From: Rhodoferax sp.
GTDB taxonomy: Bacteria > Pseudomonadota > Gammaproteobacteria > Burkholderiales > Burkholderiaceae_C
Length of the DNA stretch: 64,000 bases
Direction of reading: 5' to 3'
Assembly (NCBI RefSeq): GCF_030697375.1
Contig: NZ_JAUYQD010000038.1
Location: 62,001 to 126,000, forward strand
The notes under the pieces are model-generated. The model worked only from the letters and a program-made list of their open reading frames with translations. It had not been told where the DNA came from and searched no databases. Shown here piece by piece: positions 20,198 to 30,675 of the stretch. A program made the position numbers and the translations under genes. Every line of letters begins with the position of its first letter. Position 1 is the stretch's first letter.

Positions 20198-21331
20198 ATG
20201 ACCCCCACCTCCGCCCCTTCCCCTCTGGATGCCCTGATCCAGCGCCGCATTCGCCCGGACGTGCTAGCCATGCACGCCTATGCCGTCCAGGACTCGGCGG
20301 GCCTGGTCAAGCTCGACGCCATGGAGAATCCGCACCGCCTGCCCCTGGCGCTGCAAGAGGCCTTGGGCCAGCGCCTGGGCGCCCTGGCGCTGAACCGCTA
20401 CCCCGATGGCCGGGTCAACGACCTGCGCCACGCCCTGGCCGCCTACGCCGGCATGCCCGAAGGCTGCGACCTCATGCTGGGCAATGGCTCGGACGAACTC
20501 ATTTCGCTCCTGGCCATGGCCTGCGATGTGCCCGCGCAAGCGGACGGTAAAAAGCCCGTGATCCTGGCGCCCACGCCCGGTTTTGTGATGTACGCCGTGA
20601 GCGCCGCCCTGCAGGGGCTGGAATTTGTCGGCGTGCCCCTGACGGCCGATTTCGCCCTGGATGTGCCCTCCATGCTGGAGGCCATTGCCCGGTACCAGCC
20701 TGCCATCGTCTACCTGGCCTACCCCAACAACCCCACCGCCAACCTGTGGGACGCGCAAGACATGGCCCGGGTGGTCGCCGCCGCCGCCGAGGCCGGCAGC
20801 CTCGTGGCGATCGACGAGGCCTACCAGCCTTTTTCCAGCCACACCTACCTGGACGTCATCCGCGCCCAGCCCGCGCAACACGCCCATGTGCTGCTGATGC
20901 GCACTATGAGCAAGTTTGGCCTGGCGGGCGTGCGCATCGGCTACATGCTGGGCCAGCGCACGCTGATCGCCCAGCTCGACAAGGTGCGCCCGCCCTACAA
21001 CATCAGCGTGCTCAACTGCGAGTGCGCGTTGTTCGCCCTGGAGCACGCCGAGGTGTTTGCCGCCCAGGCCACCGAGTTGCGCGCCCAGCGCACCCGGCTA
21101 CTGGCCGCGCTGCGCGCCATGCCGGGTGTGCACGCCTGGGACAGCGATGCCAATATGGTTTTGGTGCGGGTCGAAAATGCACAAAAATCCTTCGATGGCC
21201 TGAAGGCGCGTGGCGTGCTGGTCAAAAACGTTTCTAAAATGCACCCATTGCTGGCCCACTGTTTGCGTCTCACCGTCGGCACCGACGCGGAGAACACCCA
21301 ACTGCTGGCCGCCCTTCAGGAATCCCTATGA
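20198..21331 (+). CDS. hisC: Histidinol-phosphate aminotransferase
   Basis: A 377-residue fold-type I PLP enzyme that converts imidazole-acetol phosphate to histidinol phosphate using glutamate. Motifs: [11 protein letters not shown] near the N-terminus, [19 protein letters not shown], and the PLP lysine in [20 protein letters not shown] 20198 is preferred because ATG 20186 lies directly against its only upstream AAGGA; the longer form would add four residues. The gene overlaps hisB by four bases. Confidence 0.94.
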   Translation: MTPTSAPSPLDALIQRRIRPDVLAMHAYAVQDSAGLVKLDAMENPHRLPLALQEALGQRLGALALNRYPDGRVNDLRHALAAYAGMPEGCDLMLGNGSDELISLLAMACDVPAQADGKKPVILAPTPGFVMYAVSAALQGLEFVGVPLTADFALDVPSMLEAIARYQPAIVYLAYPNNPTANLWDAQDMARVVAAAAEAGSLVAIDEAYQPFSSHTYLDVIRAQPAQHAHVLLMRTMSKFGLAGVRIGYMLGQRTLIAQLDKVRPPYNISVLNCECALFALEHAEVFAAQATELRAQRTRLLAALRAMPGVHAWDSDANMVLVRVENAQKSFDGLKARGVLVKNVSKMHPLLAHCLRLTVGTDAENTQLLAALQESL

Positions 21332-21957
21332 CGACATACCCATTGACCGAAGTTCCCGTGACCGTGGCCCCCCGCACCGTCGAGGTGACGCGCAACACGG
21401 CCGAGACCCGCATCACGGTCAAAGTCAATCTGGATGGCACCGGCAAAAGCCGCCTGTCCACCGGCATCGGTTTTTTTGACCACATGCTGGACCAGATCGC
21501 CCGCCACGGCCTGATCGATCTGGACATCGAGGCCGATGGCGATCTGCACATCGACGGCCACCACACGGTGGAAGACGTGGGCATCACACTCGGCCAAGCC
21601 GTTTTCAAAGCCGTGGGCGACAAAAAAGGCCTGCGCCGCTACGGCCACGCCTACGTGCCCCTGGACGAAGCCCTGAGCCGCGTGGTGGTAGATTTTTCCG
21701 GCCGCCCTGGTTTGGTGATGGACGTGCCCTTCAAGAGTGGCATGATTGGTGCCTTTGACACCCACCTCGCCCATGAATTTTTCCAGGGCTTTGTGAACCA
21801 CGCTTTGGTGACCCTGCACATTGACAACCTCAAAGGCGAAAACGCCCACCACCAGGCCGAGTCGGTCTTCAAGGCCTTTGCCCGCGCCCTGCGTGATGCA
21901 GTGGAATTGGACCCGCGCTCCCTGGGCACCATTCCCTCGACCAAGGGTTCCCTCTAG
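21328..21957 (+). CDS. hisB: Imidazoleglycerol-phosphate dehydratase
   Basis: A 209-residue single-function HisB (no phosphatase domain) that dehydrates imidazoleglycerol phosphate. The metal-binding His-rich motifs are [31 protein letters not shown] and LAHEFFQGF, with a final [18 protein letters not shown]. Histidinol-phosphate phosphatase must therefore be supplied by another gene, not seen here. It starts inside the end of hisC. A repeat element separates it from hisH. Confidence 0.96.
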   Translation: MTTYPLTEVPVTVAPRTVEVTRNTAETRITVKVNLDGTGKSRLSTGIGFFDHMLDQIARHGLIDLDIEADGDLHIDGHHTVEDVGITLGQAVFKAVGDKKGLRRYGHAYVPLDEALSRVVVDFSGRPGLVMDVPFKSGMIGAFDTHLAHEFFQGFVNHALVTLHIDNLKGENAHHQAESVFKAFARALRDAVELDPRSLGTIPSTKGSL

Positions 21958-21968
21958 TTTTATATGTC

Positions 21969-22023
21969 AAATAGGCCTCTAGCCCCCGCGGAATGTGCGC
22001 AGGCAGCTATGAAAAGGATAGCA
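21969..22023 (+). repeat. Dispersed 55-bp repeat carrying the hisH ribosome site
   Basis: AAATAGGCCTCTAGCCCC, GAATGTGCGCAGGCAGCTAT and the hairpin GCTAT-GAAAAGG-ATAGC. The loop sequence GAAAAGG acts as the Shine-Dalgarno of hisH, whose ATG begins at the last base of the element. Confidence 0.75.
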
Positions 22024-22679
22024 TGAAGAAAGTCGCGGTAGTCGATTACGGCATGGGCAATTTGCGTTCCGTTACCCAGGCGGTGATGCATGTGGCAGCC
22101 GGTGCCGGCGTCGAGGTGGTCTGGGCACGCACCGCCCTGGAAGTGATGGACGCCGAGCGTGTGGTCTTGCCCGGCCAGGGCGCCATGCGCGACTGCATGC
22201 ACGAGTTGCACGCGTCCGGCATGTTCGACGCCGTGATGCACGCCGCCGCGCACAAACCCCTGATGGGCGTGTGTGTGGGCATGCAAATGCTGCTGGACCA
22301 CAGCGCCGAACTCAACACGCCGTCGTTGGGTCTGATTCCCGGTGAAGTGCTCAAGTTTGACCTGGCAGGGCAGATCCAACCCGACGGCAGCCGTTACAAG
22401 GTGCCGCAAATGGGCTGGAACCAGGTCTGGCGCAACAACCATGGCGGCGAGCCGCACCCCGTGTGGGGCGATGTGCCGGACGGCAGCTATTTTTATTTTG
22501 TGCACAGCTACTACGCCAGACCGTCTGATGCGCGCCACAGTGTGGGCGAGACGGACTACGGTCAGCGCTTTTCTGCGGCGATTGCGCGCGATAATATTTT
22601 TGCAACCCAATTTCACCCCGAAAAAAGCGCCGAACACGGTTTGTCCCTTTACCGCAACTTCCTTCACTGGAATCCTTGA
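22023..22679 (+). CDS. hisH: Imidazole glycerol phosphate synthase, glutaminase subunit
   Basis: A 218-residue class I glutamine amidotransferase that supplies ammonia to HisF. The nucleophile Cys is in GVCVGMQML, and the His-Glu pair is in TQFHPEKS. The start [12 protein letters not shown] is typical. ATG 22023 is chosen because it follows AAAAGG in the repeat element hairpin loop; an upstream in-frame start at 21993 would lie inside the repeat. About 60 bases without features separate it from hisA. Confidence 0.95.
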   Translation: MKKVAVVDYGMGNLRSVTQAVMHVAAGAGVEVVWARTALEVMDAERVVLPGQGAMRDCMHELHASGMFDAVMHAAAHKPLMGVCVGMQMLLDHSAELNTPSLGLIPGEVLKFDLAGQIQPDGSRYKVPQMGWNQVWRNNHGGEPHPVWGDVPDGSYFYFVHSYYARPSDARHSVGETDYGQRFSAAIARDNIFATQFHPEKSAEHGLSLYRNFLHWNP

Positions 22680-22741
22680 TTTCTCCCAACCGCTCGGTCT
22701 GAACCTTTTCCTGTCTCAATCCCCGAGCTACTTCAACCACC

Positions 22742-23482
22742 ATGCTTCTCATCCCTGCAATTGATCTTAAAGACGGCCACTGCGTTCGCCTCAAACAAGG
22801 CGACATGGACCAATCCACCACATTTGGCGAAGACCCCGCGGTCATGGCCCGCAAATGGGTGGACCAAGGCGCGCGGCGATTGCACCTGGTGGACTTGAAC
22901 GGCGCCTTTGCGGGGCATCCCAAGAACGAAGCGGCCATCCGCAAGATTCTGAAAGAAGTGGGCAGCGAAATCGACGTGCAACTGGGCGGCGGCATCCGCG
23001 ACCTGGACACCATCGAACGTTACCTGGATGCGGGCCTGCGCTACGTCATCATCGGCACGGCGGCGGTCAAGAACCCGGGCTTTTTGCAAGACGCCTGCAC
23101 CGCGTTTGGCGGCCACATCATCGTCGGCCTGGACGCCCGCGATGGCAAGGTCGCCACCGACGGCTGGAGCAAACTCACCCGCCACGATGTGATTGACCTG
23201 GGCAAGAAGTTTGAAGACTTCGGCGCCGAAGCCATCATCTACACCGACATTGGCCGCGACGGCATGCTGTCCGGCATCAACGTGGACGCCACTGTCAAGC
23301 TGGCCCAGGCCCTGACCATCCCCGTGATCGCCTCCGGCGGCCTGTCCAATATGGCCGACATCGAAGCCCTGTGCGCGGTAGAAGACGAAGGTGTCGAGGG
23401 CGTGATCTGCGGCCGCGCCATCTACAGCGGCGATTTGGACTTTGCGGCGGCACAAGAGCGCGCGGACGAATTGAATGGATAA
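22742..23482 (+). CDS. hisA: 1-(5-phosphoribosyl)-5-[(5-phosphoribosylamino)methylideneamino]imidazole-4-carboxamide isomerase
   Basis: A 246-residue TIM-barrel enzyme that opens the ribose of ProFAR by an Amadori rearrangement. The catalytic Asp residues lie in [16 protein letters not shown] and [13 protein letters not shown], and the phosphate loops read [21 protein letters not shown] and [11 protein letters not shown]. Length is typical. hisF follows after 21 bases. Confidence 0.96.
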   Translation: MLLIPAIDLKDGHCVRLKQGDMDQSTTFGEDPAVMARKWVDQGARRLHLVDLNGAFAGHPKNEAAIRKILKEVGSEIDVQLGGGIRDLDTIERYLDAGLRYVIIGTAAVKNPGFLQDACTAFGGHIIVGLDARDGKVATDGWSKLTRHDVIDLGKKFEDFGAEAIIYTDIGRDGMLSGINVDATVKLAQALTIPVIASGGLSNMADIEALCAVEDEGVEGVICGRAIYSGDLDFAAAQERADELNG

Positions 23483-23503
23483 GGTTTTTCTGGGCCGCCC
23501 CCC

Positions 23504-24301
<798 letters not shown>

Positions 24302-24304
24302 GCT

Positions 24305-24359
24305 TTTTAAGCCTGTAGCCCCCGTAGATACTGCGTAAGCAGCTATCAATTAAGTAGCA
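24305..24359 (+). repeat. Dispersed 55-bp repeat between hisF and hisI
   Basis: TTTTTAAGCCTGTAGCCC, then ACTGCGTAAGCAGCTAT and the hairpin GCTAT-CAATTAA-GTAGC (with one G-T pair). Its 3' end touches the hisI start codon. Confidence 0.7.
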
Positions 24360-24360
24360 A

Positions 24361-24774
24361 ATGCAAACCATGAACACTCCCTCTACGAGCTGGCTCAAAC
24401 ATATCCGCTGGGATTCCAAGGGCCTGGTGCCGGTGATCGCGCAAGAGCAGGGCACAAACGATGTGCTGATGTTCGCCTGGATGAACCGCGAAGCCTTGCA
24501 AAAAACGGTGGAGCTGGGACAGGCGGTGTATTTCAGCCGCTCGCGCAACAAACTTTGGTACAAGGGCGAAGAGTCGGGCCATGTGCAAAAGGTGCATGAG
24601 ATCCGCATGGACTGCGACAGCGATGTCATCCTGCTCAAAGTGACCCAACTCGGCCATGAGCCCGGCATTGCCTGCCACACGGGGCGCCACAGCTGCTTCT
24701 TCAGCATTTTGCAAGACGGGGTGTGGCACAGTGTGGACCCAGTCTTGAAAGATCCCGAAACCATCTATAAATAA
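24361..24774 (+). CDS. hisI: Phosphoribosyl-AMP cyclohydrolase
   Basis: A 137-residue stand-alone HisI that opens the adenine ring of PR-AMP, a zinc enzyme. Cys and His ligands appear in [10 protein letters not shown] and [13 protein letters not shown]; the core [13 protein letters not shown] and [18 protein letters not shown] are highly conserved. ATG 24361 directly follows the repeat; ATG 24370 is an alternative, and neither has a clear ribosome site. hisE is a separate gene eight bases further on, not fused as in enterics. Confidence 0.95.
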   Translation: MQTMNTPSTSWLKHIRWDSKGLVPVIAQEQGTNDVLMFAWMNREALQKTVELGQAVYFSRSRNKLWYKGEESGHVQKVHEIRMDCDSDVILLKVTQLGHEPGIACHTGRHSCFFSILQDGVWHSVDPVLKDPETIYK

Positions 24775-24781
24775 GAAGACC

Positions 24782-25162
24782 ATGGCCTCTACAGACATCT
24801 CCCAAGACGCATTGGCCCGATTGGCCGCCGTCATCGAGAGCCGCAAGGTTGCCAACGGTGGCGATCCTGCTGCGAGTTATGTTGCCCGCCTGCTGCACAA
24901 GGGGCCGGACGCCTTTTTGAAGAAAATTGGCGAAGAGGCCACCGAAGTGGTCATGGCGGCCAAAGATGCCGACCATGGTGCGGACAAGGCCAAAATTGTC
25001 TACGAGGTGGCCGATTTGTGGTTTCACTGCATGATTGCACTGGCCCACTATGACCTGAGCCCTGCCGATGTCGTGGCTGAGTTGGACCGCCGGGCGGGCA
25101 CCAGCGGTATCGAGGAAAAAGCCATGCGCAAAGTGCTGGCCCGTGAAGGAGGAATCCAATGA
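24782..25162 (+). CDS. hisE: Phosphoribosyl-ATP pyrophosphatase
   Basis: A 126-residue all-alpha MazG-like enzyme that removes pyrophosphate from PR-ATP, the second step of the pathway. Motifs: [20 protein letters not shown] and the metal-binding [13 protein letters not shown]. The Arg-rich [10 protein letters not shown] segment near the end is typical. It overlaps the HIT gene by four bases. Confidence 0.94.
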   Translation: MASTDISQDALARLAAVIESRKVANGGDPAASYVARLLHKGPDAFLKKIGEEATEVVMAAKDADHGADKAKIVYEVADLWFHCMIALAHYDLSPADVVAELDRRAGTSGIEEKAMRKVLAREGGIQ

Positions 25163-25584
25163 CCTCAGACTATTCCCCGGTCCATCCGGCGGGTGCGACG
25201 CAGGAGCAGGGCACTTTGCACAAACCGGACCACGACCCGGACTGCCTGTTTTGCAAGATTGTGGCCAAACAGATTCCATCCCGGGTGGTGTACGAAGACG
25301 AGGAGTTGTTCGCTTTTCACGACATCCATCCGTGGGCACCGGTGCATTTTTTGCTCATTCCCAAAATGCACATTCCTTCTCTGGCCCAGGTGGACCACGA
25401 GACCGCGGGACTGATGGGGCGCATGATGGCCCTGGTGCCCAAGCTTGCTTTGCAAGAGGGCTGTAATCCCTATCCGCAAGGAGGCTACCGGCTGGTGACC
25501 AACACCGGGGTGGAAGGCGGGCAAGAGGTGCGGCATCTGCATTTTCATGTGATGGGCGGTACGCGCCCCTGGTTGCGGGGCTGA
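25159..25584 (+). CDS. HIT-family nucleotide hydrolase (HinT-like)
   Basis: A 141-residue histidine-triad protein. The triad is HLHFHVMGG, and the N-terminal [20 protein letters not shown] is typical of HinT/PKCI-1 proteins, which hydrolyse nucleoside phosphoramidates and adenylates. The first about 28 residues are a variable extension. Its place just after hisE is common in Beta- and Gammaproteobacteria and suggests co-transcription with the his genes. Confidence 0.92.
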   Translation: MTSDYSPVHPAGATQEQGTLHKPDHDPDCLFCKIVAKQIPSRVVYEDEELFAFHDIHPWAPVHFLLIPKMHIPSLAQVDHETAGLMGRMMALVPKLALQEGCNPYPQGGYRLVTNTGVEGGQEVRHLHFHVMGGTRPWLRG

Positions 25585-25652
25585 TTTCCAAGGCGCCTCG
25601 CCTGGCATGTGCTTCACGGACTAAAATTGTTCCAATTCGTTAGGAGAGACTC

Positions 25653-25892
25653 ATGGGATTTTCGACAACACATCTGATTATTTTTCTGGTCATCATTGTG
25701 GTGATTTTTGGCACCAAAAAGCTGCGCAATATCGGCTCGGACCTGGGGGGGGCAGTCAAAGGTTTCAAGGACGGCATGAAAGATGGCGCCGACAAAGCCG
25801 CCGATGCACCGGCGGCCTCTGTGCAGCAGGTCGCGGCTGCGGCACCAGTGGCCAAAGACACCATTGATGTCGAAGCCAAAACCAAGGTTTGA
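25653..25892 (+). CDS. tatA: Twin-arginine translocase subunit TatA
   Basis: A 79-residue protein with one N-terminal transmembrane helix ([18 protein letters not shown]), the FGTKKLR hinge, an amphipathic helix ([16 protein letters not shown]) and an Ala-rich variable tail. TatA oligomers form the protein-conducting part of the Tat system for folded proteins. GGAGAG lies upstream of ATG 25653. It begins a tatABC group downstream of the HIT gene. Confidence 0.95.
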   Translation: MGFSTTHLIIFLVIIVVIFGTKKLRNIGSDLGGAVKGFKDGMKDGADKAADAPAASVQQVAAAAPVAKDTIDVEAKTKV

Positions 25893-25951
25893 TTTGCCCA
25901 AGACTCATTTAGCCCGGCGTACAACATGGCCGCTGGGTGGGAAGCCTGTAA

Positions 25952-26419
25952 TTGATTGATATCGGAGTCACCAAACTTGCGATTATTGGCGCCATTGCGT
26001 TGGTGGTCATCGGTCCTGAAAAACTGCCGGGACTGGCCAAAACCGTAGGCACCCTGCTGGGGCGCGCGCGGCGGTATGTGGCCGACGTCAAGGCGGAGGT
26101 CAACCGCTCCATGGAGTTGGACGAGCTCAAAAAAATGCGCGACACGGTGGAAAACGCTGCCCGCGACGTGGAAACTACGATCCAGACCAGTGCCAGTGAT
26201 TTTGAGAAAACCTGGACGGAGGCCACGGATTTGGCTGCTAGCCCCACCTGGGACGAGGCCAATACCAAAGCCCCAGAGTACAAACACCCCAACAAGAAGT
26301 GGCGCCTCAAGCAGGGTGCCACACCCCATTGGTACAAGGCCCGTACCGGCACCCGCACCAAGGCCCTGTCGGGTGCGGCCCGGGTGGCGCGGTTTCGACC
26401 CCGCAAAATGGGTTCCTAA
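25952..26419 (+). CDS. tatB: Twin-arginine translocase subunit TatB
   Basis: A 155-residue TatB, part of the TatBC receptor for twin-arginine signals. The N-terminal helix reads [20 protein letters not shown] followed by [10 protein letters not shown], the TatB signature with Glu in the hinge. The protein must start at TTG 25952, since the conserved start residues (MIDIG) begin there and no ATG is in place; this rare codon may lower its level relative to TatA. A long charged region follows. Confidence 0.94.
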   Translation: MIDIGVTKLAIIGAIALVVIGPEKLPGLAKTVGTLLGRARRYVADVKAEVNRSMELDELKKMRDTVENAARDVETTIQTSASDFEKTWTEATDLAASPTWDEANTKAPEYKHPNKKWRLKQGATPHWYKARTGTRTKALSGAARVARFRPRKMGS

Positions 26420-26427
26420 GTGAAACA

Positions 26428-27213
26428 ATGACCGATCCTGTCAAACCAGACGACGAACTCGCCGGAACCGAACAGCCTTTCGTACAACACCTCTTTGAGT
26501 TGCGCGACCGCCTCCTGTACGCCTTGTATGGGGTGGGTGCGGTGTTGCTGGTGTTGCTTTTTTACCCTGGACCGTCCCAGCTGTACGACTTTTTGGCGAT
26601 GCCGCTGGTTAAAGCGCTGCCCGAGGGCTCCCGCATGATTGCGGTGGGTGTGGTGTCGCCGTTTCTGGTGCCCATCAAGGTATCCGTGATGGCAGCCATT
26701 GGCCTGTCTTTGCCATGGATTCTTTACCAAGTGTGGGCCTTTGTGGCGCCAGGCTTGTACAAGCATGAGAAAAAGCTGGTCCTGCCTTTGGTGACGGCCA
26801 GTACCTTTCTGTTTTACCTCGGTGCCGCGTTTTGTTATTTCTTTGTCTTTGGCCAGGCATTTCCGGCGATCCAAAAAATGGCACCGGTGTCGGTGGCCGT
26901 CAGCCCTGATATTGAGGCCTATTTAGACTTTGTCATCACCATGTTCATTGCGTTTGGCGTGGCATTTGAAGTGCCCATCGTGGTGGTGATTTTGGCCCGC
27001 ATGGGCATGGTCACGGTGGTGCAGCTCAAGTCGTTTCGCACCTATTTTGTGGTGGGAGCTGCCGCCATTTCAGCGCTGGTGACCCCGCCCGATCCAGTGT
27101 CCATGATCGCGTTGCTGATACCCATGTGTATCTTGTACGAGATCGGCATTTGGGCCGCCCAGGTGTTTATCAAACATACCCAGGCACCCGAAGAAGAAGT
27201 GTCTGCCCGTTAA
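26428..27213 (+). CDS. tatC: Twin-arginine translocase subunit TatC
   Basis: A 261-residue membrane protein with six predicted helices, the core of the Tat signal receptor. The conserved QPFVQHLFELRDRLLYA start, LPWILYQVWAFVAPGLYKHEK and the FGVAFEVPIVVV segment are present. ATG 26428 is selected because the family start motif follows; longer frames overlap tatB. It converges on the DegS-like gene with six bases between. Confidence 0.96.
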   Translation: MTDPVKPDDELAGTEQPFVQHLFELRDRLLYALYGVGAVLLVLLFYPGPSQLYDFLAMPLVKALPEGSRMIAVGVVSPFLVPIKVSVMAAIGLSLPWILYQVWAFVAPGLYKHEKKLVLPLVTASTFLFYLGAAFCYFFVFGQAFPAIQKMAPVSVAVSPDIEAYLDFVITMFIAFGVAFEVPIVVVILARMGMVTVVQLKSFRTYFVVGAAAISALVTPPDPVSMIALLIPMCILYEIGIWAAQVFIKHTQAPEEEVSAR

Positions 27214-27219
27214 ATCGGT

Positions 27220-28362
27220 TTAGCGGGCCGCCTGTTTGGGGCGGGGGCGGATGCCGGGGGTGACCTGCAAATCGATTTTTTGGTTTTTACGTTCCACGGT
27301 GAAGCGTGCGGCAGTGCCCGGTTTGAGCACCGCCACCATGGACAGCAACTGGGTCACGTCCGTCACAGGTGCATCGGCAACACTCACAATCACATCACCG
27401 GGCTTGATCCCCGCCAGTGCGGCCGGTCCGTTTTGCAGCACGCCCGTGATGATGACGCCTTGCTGGGTTTTCACGTCAAAGGTCTCGGCCAGCTCAGGGG
27501 ACAGATCATTGGGCTCCACACCAATCCAGCCACGGGTCACCCGACCGTCTTTGACGATGCCTTCCAGCACCTGTTTGGCGGTGGACACTGGAATGGCAAA
27601 ACCAATGCCCATGTTGCCGCCCGAGCGGGAGTAAATGGCGGTGTTGATGCCCAGCAGATTGCCGTTGGTGTCCACCAGGGCACCACCCGAATTGCCAGGG
27701 TTGATGGCGGCGTCGGTTTGGATGAAGTTTTCAAACGTGTTGATGCCCAACTGGTTGCGCCCCAACGCACTGACAATGCCGCTGGTCACGGTCTGTCCCA
27801 CGCCAAACGGATTGCCAATGGCCAGGACTTGGTCCCCAACCCGTAAAGCGTCCGAATTGCCCAACACGATGGTCGGCAGACGGTCCAAATCAATCTTGAG
27901 GACCGCCAGATCACTGTCGGGGTCCGTACCGATCACTTTGGCTGGTGCGTGGCGGCTGTCATTGAGGACCACTTCGATTTCATCTGCGCCTTCGACCACA
28001 TGGTTGTTGGTCAGAATGTACCCACTGGCGCTCACGATCACGCCGCTGCCTAGCCCACCTTGCGGTTCACCGCCCTGGTCGCCGTAGAAAAACCGAAACC
28101 ATGGGTCATTCGCATTGGGATTGGGGTGTGCGGCCTTGCTGGTGTTGATACTCACCACCGCAGCAGACGCTTTTTGCGCGGCCAGACGGAAGCTGCCAAC
28201 AGGAATGTCACCGGGGCTGCCAGCTGGCGCCTCCAGTAGGGTGATACCACTTGCCGCTGTAGGGGCATGCCCCAGCCATTGCGGTTTGAGCGTGGCAACC
28301 ACAAAATACGCCGCCAGCAGCACCGTGGTGGTTTGGGAGAACAGTAGCCAAAAACGTTTCAT
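27220..28362 (-). CDS. DegS/DegQ-like S1C serine protease with one PDZ domain
   Basis: A 380-residue HtrA-family protease. The N-terminal hydrophobic helix (residues 4-24) probably anchors it in the inner membrane. The catalytic triad is His121 (LTNNHVVEGAD), Asp151 (DSDLAVLKI) and Ser225 (NPGNSGGALVD). A single PDZ domain covers about residues 275-370 (GVIITGVLQNGPAALAGIKPGD). One PDZ domain and the anchor resemble DegS, which senses envelope stress; a DegQ-like quality-control role is also possible. Start ATG at 28362; an upstream in-frame start at 28422 would precede the anchor by 20 atypical residues. Confidence 0.9.
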   Translation of the reverse strand: MKRFWLLFSQTTTVLLAAYFVVATLKPQWLGHAPTAASGITLLEAPAGSPGDIPVGSFRLAAQKASAAVVSINTSKAAHPNPNANDPWFRFFYGDQGGEPQGGLGSGVIVSASGYILTNNHVVEGADEIEVVLNDSRHAPAKVIGTDPDSDLAVLKIDLDRLPTIVLGNSDALRVGDQVLAIGNPFGVGQTVTSGIVSALGRNQLGINTFENFIQTDAAINPGNSGGALVDTNGNLLGINTAIYSRSGGNMGIGFAIPVSTAKQVLEGIVKDGRVTRGWIGVEPNDLSPELAETFDVKTQQGVIITGVLQNGPAALAGIKPGDVIVSVADAPVTDVTQLLSMVAVLKPGTAARFTVERKNQKIDLQVTPGIRPRPKQAAR

Positions 28363-28415
28363 GGTTTGGAATTGTAGGGGGGCAAGTGCACTCGCGGTAC
28401 ATTGTCGGCTTGGAC

Positions 28416-28805
28416 ATGTCACTCCACACGCAAATCATCCACATTCAACCGCTGGCACCTGCCAAACCCCGGCTGGGCGCGGCCTGCAATGGCTGTGGTG
28501 TGTGTTGCTTGGCGGAACCCTGCCCCTTGGGGATGGTTTTGTCGCGCAAACGCCAGGGCGCTTGTGATGCACTGCGTTGGAGTGCAATTGACACGGCGTA
28601 CCGCTGTGGAGCCATTACCGTACCGCACGAGGTTGCGGCGCAGGCGCTGCCTGCAGCTGTGCGCTGGCTGATGCCTGCTCTCGGAGGCTTGCTTGGCCTC
28701 GTGGCAAGGCGTTGGATTGCGGCTGGCATCGGGTGTGATAGCAGCTTGGTGTCCGAACCTGTGGCATCGGGGACAATCCAGCCTTCCGGTGAATCACCCC
28801 CCTAA
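28416..28805 (+). CDS. Small cysteine-rich protein with CxxCxxCC motif
   Basis: A 129-residue protein with the motif CNGCGVCCLAEPC near residue 25, a pattern like that of YkgJ/CxxCxxCC proteins proposed to bind zinc or an iron-sulfur cluster. Further on there is DALRW and a hydrophobic C-terminal region (LMPALGGLLGLVARR) that might touch the membrane. The start is uncertain: ATG 28416 and GTG 28386 are in frame. It is divergent from the protease gene, with about 50 bases between starts. Function unknown. Confidence 0.7.
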   Translation: MSLHTQIIHIQPLAPAKPRLGAACNGCGVCCLAEPCPLGMVLSRKRQGACDALRWSAIDTAYRCGAITVPHEVAAQALPAAVRWLMPALGGLLGLVARRWIAAGIGCDSSLVSEPVASGTIQPSGESPP

Positions 28806-28836
28806 ACACCCCCGACATACACACAACTTTCATGCC

Positions 28837-29595
28837 ATGACTAGCCGCCAAGACCTCTGTACCGCGCTGGACGGTTTGTTGCAGCCCGAGCGATTCAAAG
28901 ATTTTTGCCCCAACGGATTGCAGGTGGAGGGGCAATCCGAGGTGCGCAAAATCGTGTCAGGCGTGACGGCCAGCGTAGCGTTGATTGAAGCCGCCATTGC
29001 AGCCCGGGCCGATACCCTGTTGGTTCACCATGGCCTGTTTTGGCGGGGGCATGACGGGCGCGTCACTGGCTGGATGCGCCAAAGACTGGCATTGTTGCTG
29101 GCCCACAATATCAATTTATTTGCCTACCACCTGCCCATGGATGCCCACCCGGAGCTTGGGAACAATGCGCAGTTGGGGCTCCAATTGGGGTTGCAGACAC
29201 AAGGACGGTTTGGAGACCAGCAATTGGGCTTTCTGGGGATGCCTGTTTCTGACTTTGCCTATGCCAGTGCACAAGATCTTGCACGCCAAGTGGAAATGGT
29301 GCTGGGGAGATCGGTGGTCTTGGTGCCGGGAAAACCGGGCTCCATACGGCAGATCGCTTGGTGTACCGGCGGTGCGCAGGGCTATTTTGAGGAAGCAATT
29401 GCCGCAGGTGCAGATGCCTTCATCACCGGCGAAATTTCTGAGCCGCAGGCGCACTACGCGCGCGAAAGTGGCGTCGCCTATTTGGCCTGCGGGCACCATG
29501 CCACCGAGCGGTATGGCGCGCCAGCCGTCGCCGCATGTGCTGCGCAGCAGTTGGGGCTGGAGCATGAATTCATTGATATTGACAATCCCGCCTGA
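28837..29595 (+). CDS. Nif3-like dinuclear metal centre protein (YbgI family)
   Basis: A 252-residue Nif3/YbgI protein. Metal-binding residues are visible in LLVHHGLFW, LPMDAHPELGNN and, near the end, LACGHHATERYGAPA. In structures these form a hexameric toroid with a two-metal site; a GTP cyclohydrolase-like or hydrolase activity has been proposed but the role is not settled. ATG 28837 begins the conserved DLCTALDGLLQPERFKDFCP. pdxA follows after 21 bases. Confidence 0.9.
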   Translation: MTSRQDLCTALDGLLQPERFKDFCPNGLQVEGQSEVRKIVSGVTASVALIEAAIAARADTLLVHHGLFWRGHDGRVTGWMRQRLALLLAHNINLFAYHLPMDAHPELGNNAQLGLQLGLQTQGRFGDQQLGFLGMPVSDFAYASAQDLARQVEMVLGRSVVLVPGKPGSIRQIAWCTGGAQGYFEEAIAAGADAFITGEISEPQAHYARESGVAYLACGHHATERYGAPAVAACAAQQLGLEHEFIDIDNPA

Positions 29596-29616
29596 GGCGA
29601 TGGACACCACCACACC

Positions 29617-30675
29617 ATGATCCACACCAACGTTCCCAAACCCATGGCCATCACCTTGGGCGATGCCGCTGGCATCGGACCAGAAATCATTGCCAAGGCT
29701 TACCAGGCGCAAGCCGAAAGTCTGTGTGGAAGCTTTGTTGCCGGTGATGTGCAGACCATGCGCCGAGCGGCGGCGGTGGTCGCGCGCCCTGGGCAAGTTG
29801 CTTTGCCGGTAGCGGTGTTGGCGCACCCGACACAGGCGCTGGATGTGCCGCCGAACTGCATACCGGTACTTCAGATCGGTGAACCGTTAGAGCCCGTGGA
29901 ATGGGGTAGCGTGAATAAGGCTGCCGGCGAGTTTGCTGGCCGCTGTGTGTTCTGGGCGGCCGACGCCGCCTTGCGTGGCGAGATTGCTGCCATCGTGACC
30001 GCTCCCTTGCACAAAGAGGCCCTGTTTGCAGCCGGACAGCCGTATGACCATTTTCCGGGCCACACTGAAATGCTGCAAGCGCGCGCGGCTCTGCATCTGG
30101 GTAAGACGGTTGCACAGGTTCCCGTGCGCATGATGTTGGCCAATGATGAGTTGCGCACCGTGTTGGTCAGCATCCATGTATCCCTGCGTGAGGCTATTGA
30201 TGCAGTCACAGTGAATAATGTTCTGCAAACCCTGCTGATTACCCACGAATCCTTATCGAAAGTTCTGGGGCGTGCGCCGCGGATTGCAGTGGCGGGACTG
30301 AATCCGCATGCCGGCGAGGGGGGCTTGTTTGGCAGGGAGGAATTGGATGCAATTGTTCCGGCCATCAACGAAGCGCGTGCGCGGGGCTGCACTGTCAGCG
30401 GTCCCTGGGCGCCGGATACGGTGTTCATGCGAGCACGCAATTTGCCGGGCCACAGCGGTGAATTTGATGTGGTCGTGGCTATGTACCACGACCAAGGGCT
30501 TATTCCTGTGAAGTATTTAGGGGTGGAAAAAGGCGTCAATGTGACGCTGGGTTTGCCTTTGGTGCGTACCAGTCCCGACCATGGAACCGCCTTTGATATT
30601 GCAGGAACAGGGCGTGCCGACGCCTCCAGCCTGCTGGAAGCCGTGCGCATGGCGCGCACACTGGCAGATGCTTGA
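29617..30675 (+). CDS. pdxA: 4-hydroxythreonine-4-phosphate dehydrogenase family protein (PdxA)
   Basis: A 352-residue metal-dependent dehydrogenase. The family motifs are MAITLGDAAGIGPEI, HFPGHTEML (metal His), GLNPHAGEGGLFG, and YHDQGLIPVKYLG with another metal His. PdxA acts in pyridoxal phosphate synthesis from erythrose 4-phosphate. The GDAAGIGPE variant and location away from surA/ksgA leave open a PdxA2-type enzyme acting on threonate phosphates, but no kinase partner gene is nearby. Start ATG 29617, possibly ATG 29644. Confidence 0.85.
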   Translation: MIHTNVPKPMAITLGDAAGIGPEIIAKAYQAQAESLCGSFVAGDVQTMRRAAAVVARPGQVALPVAVLAHPTQALDVPPNCIPVLQIGEPLEPVEWGSVNKAAGEFAGRCVFWAADAALRGEIAAIVTAPLHKEALFAAGQPYDHFPGHTEMLQARAALHLGKTVAQVPVRMMLANDELRTVLVSIHVSLREAIDAVTVNNVLQTLLITHESLSKVLGRAPRIAVAGLNPHAGEGGLFGREELDAIVPAINEARARGCTVSGPWAPDTVFMRARNLPGHSGEFDVVVAMYHDQGLIPVKYLGVEKGVNVTLGLPLVRTSPDHGTAFDIAGTGRADASSLLEAVRMARTLADA

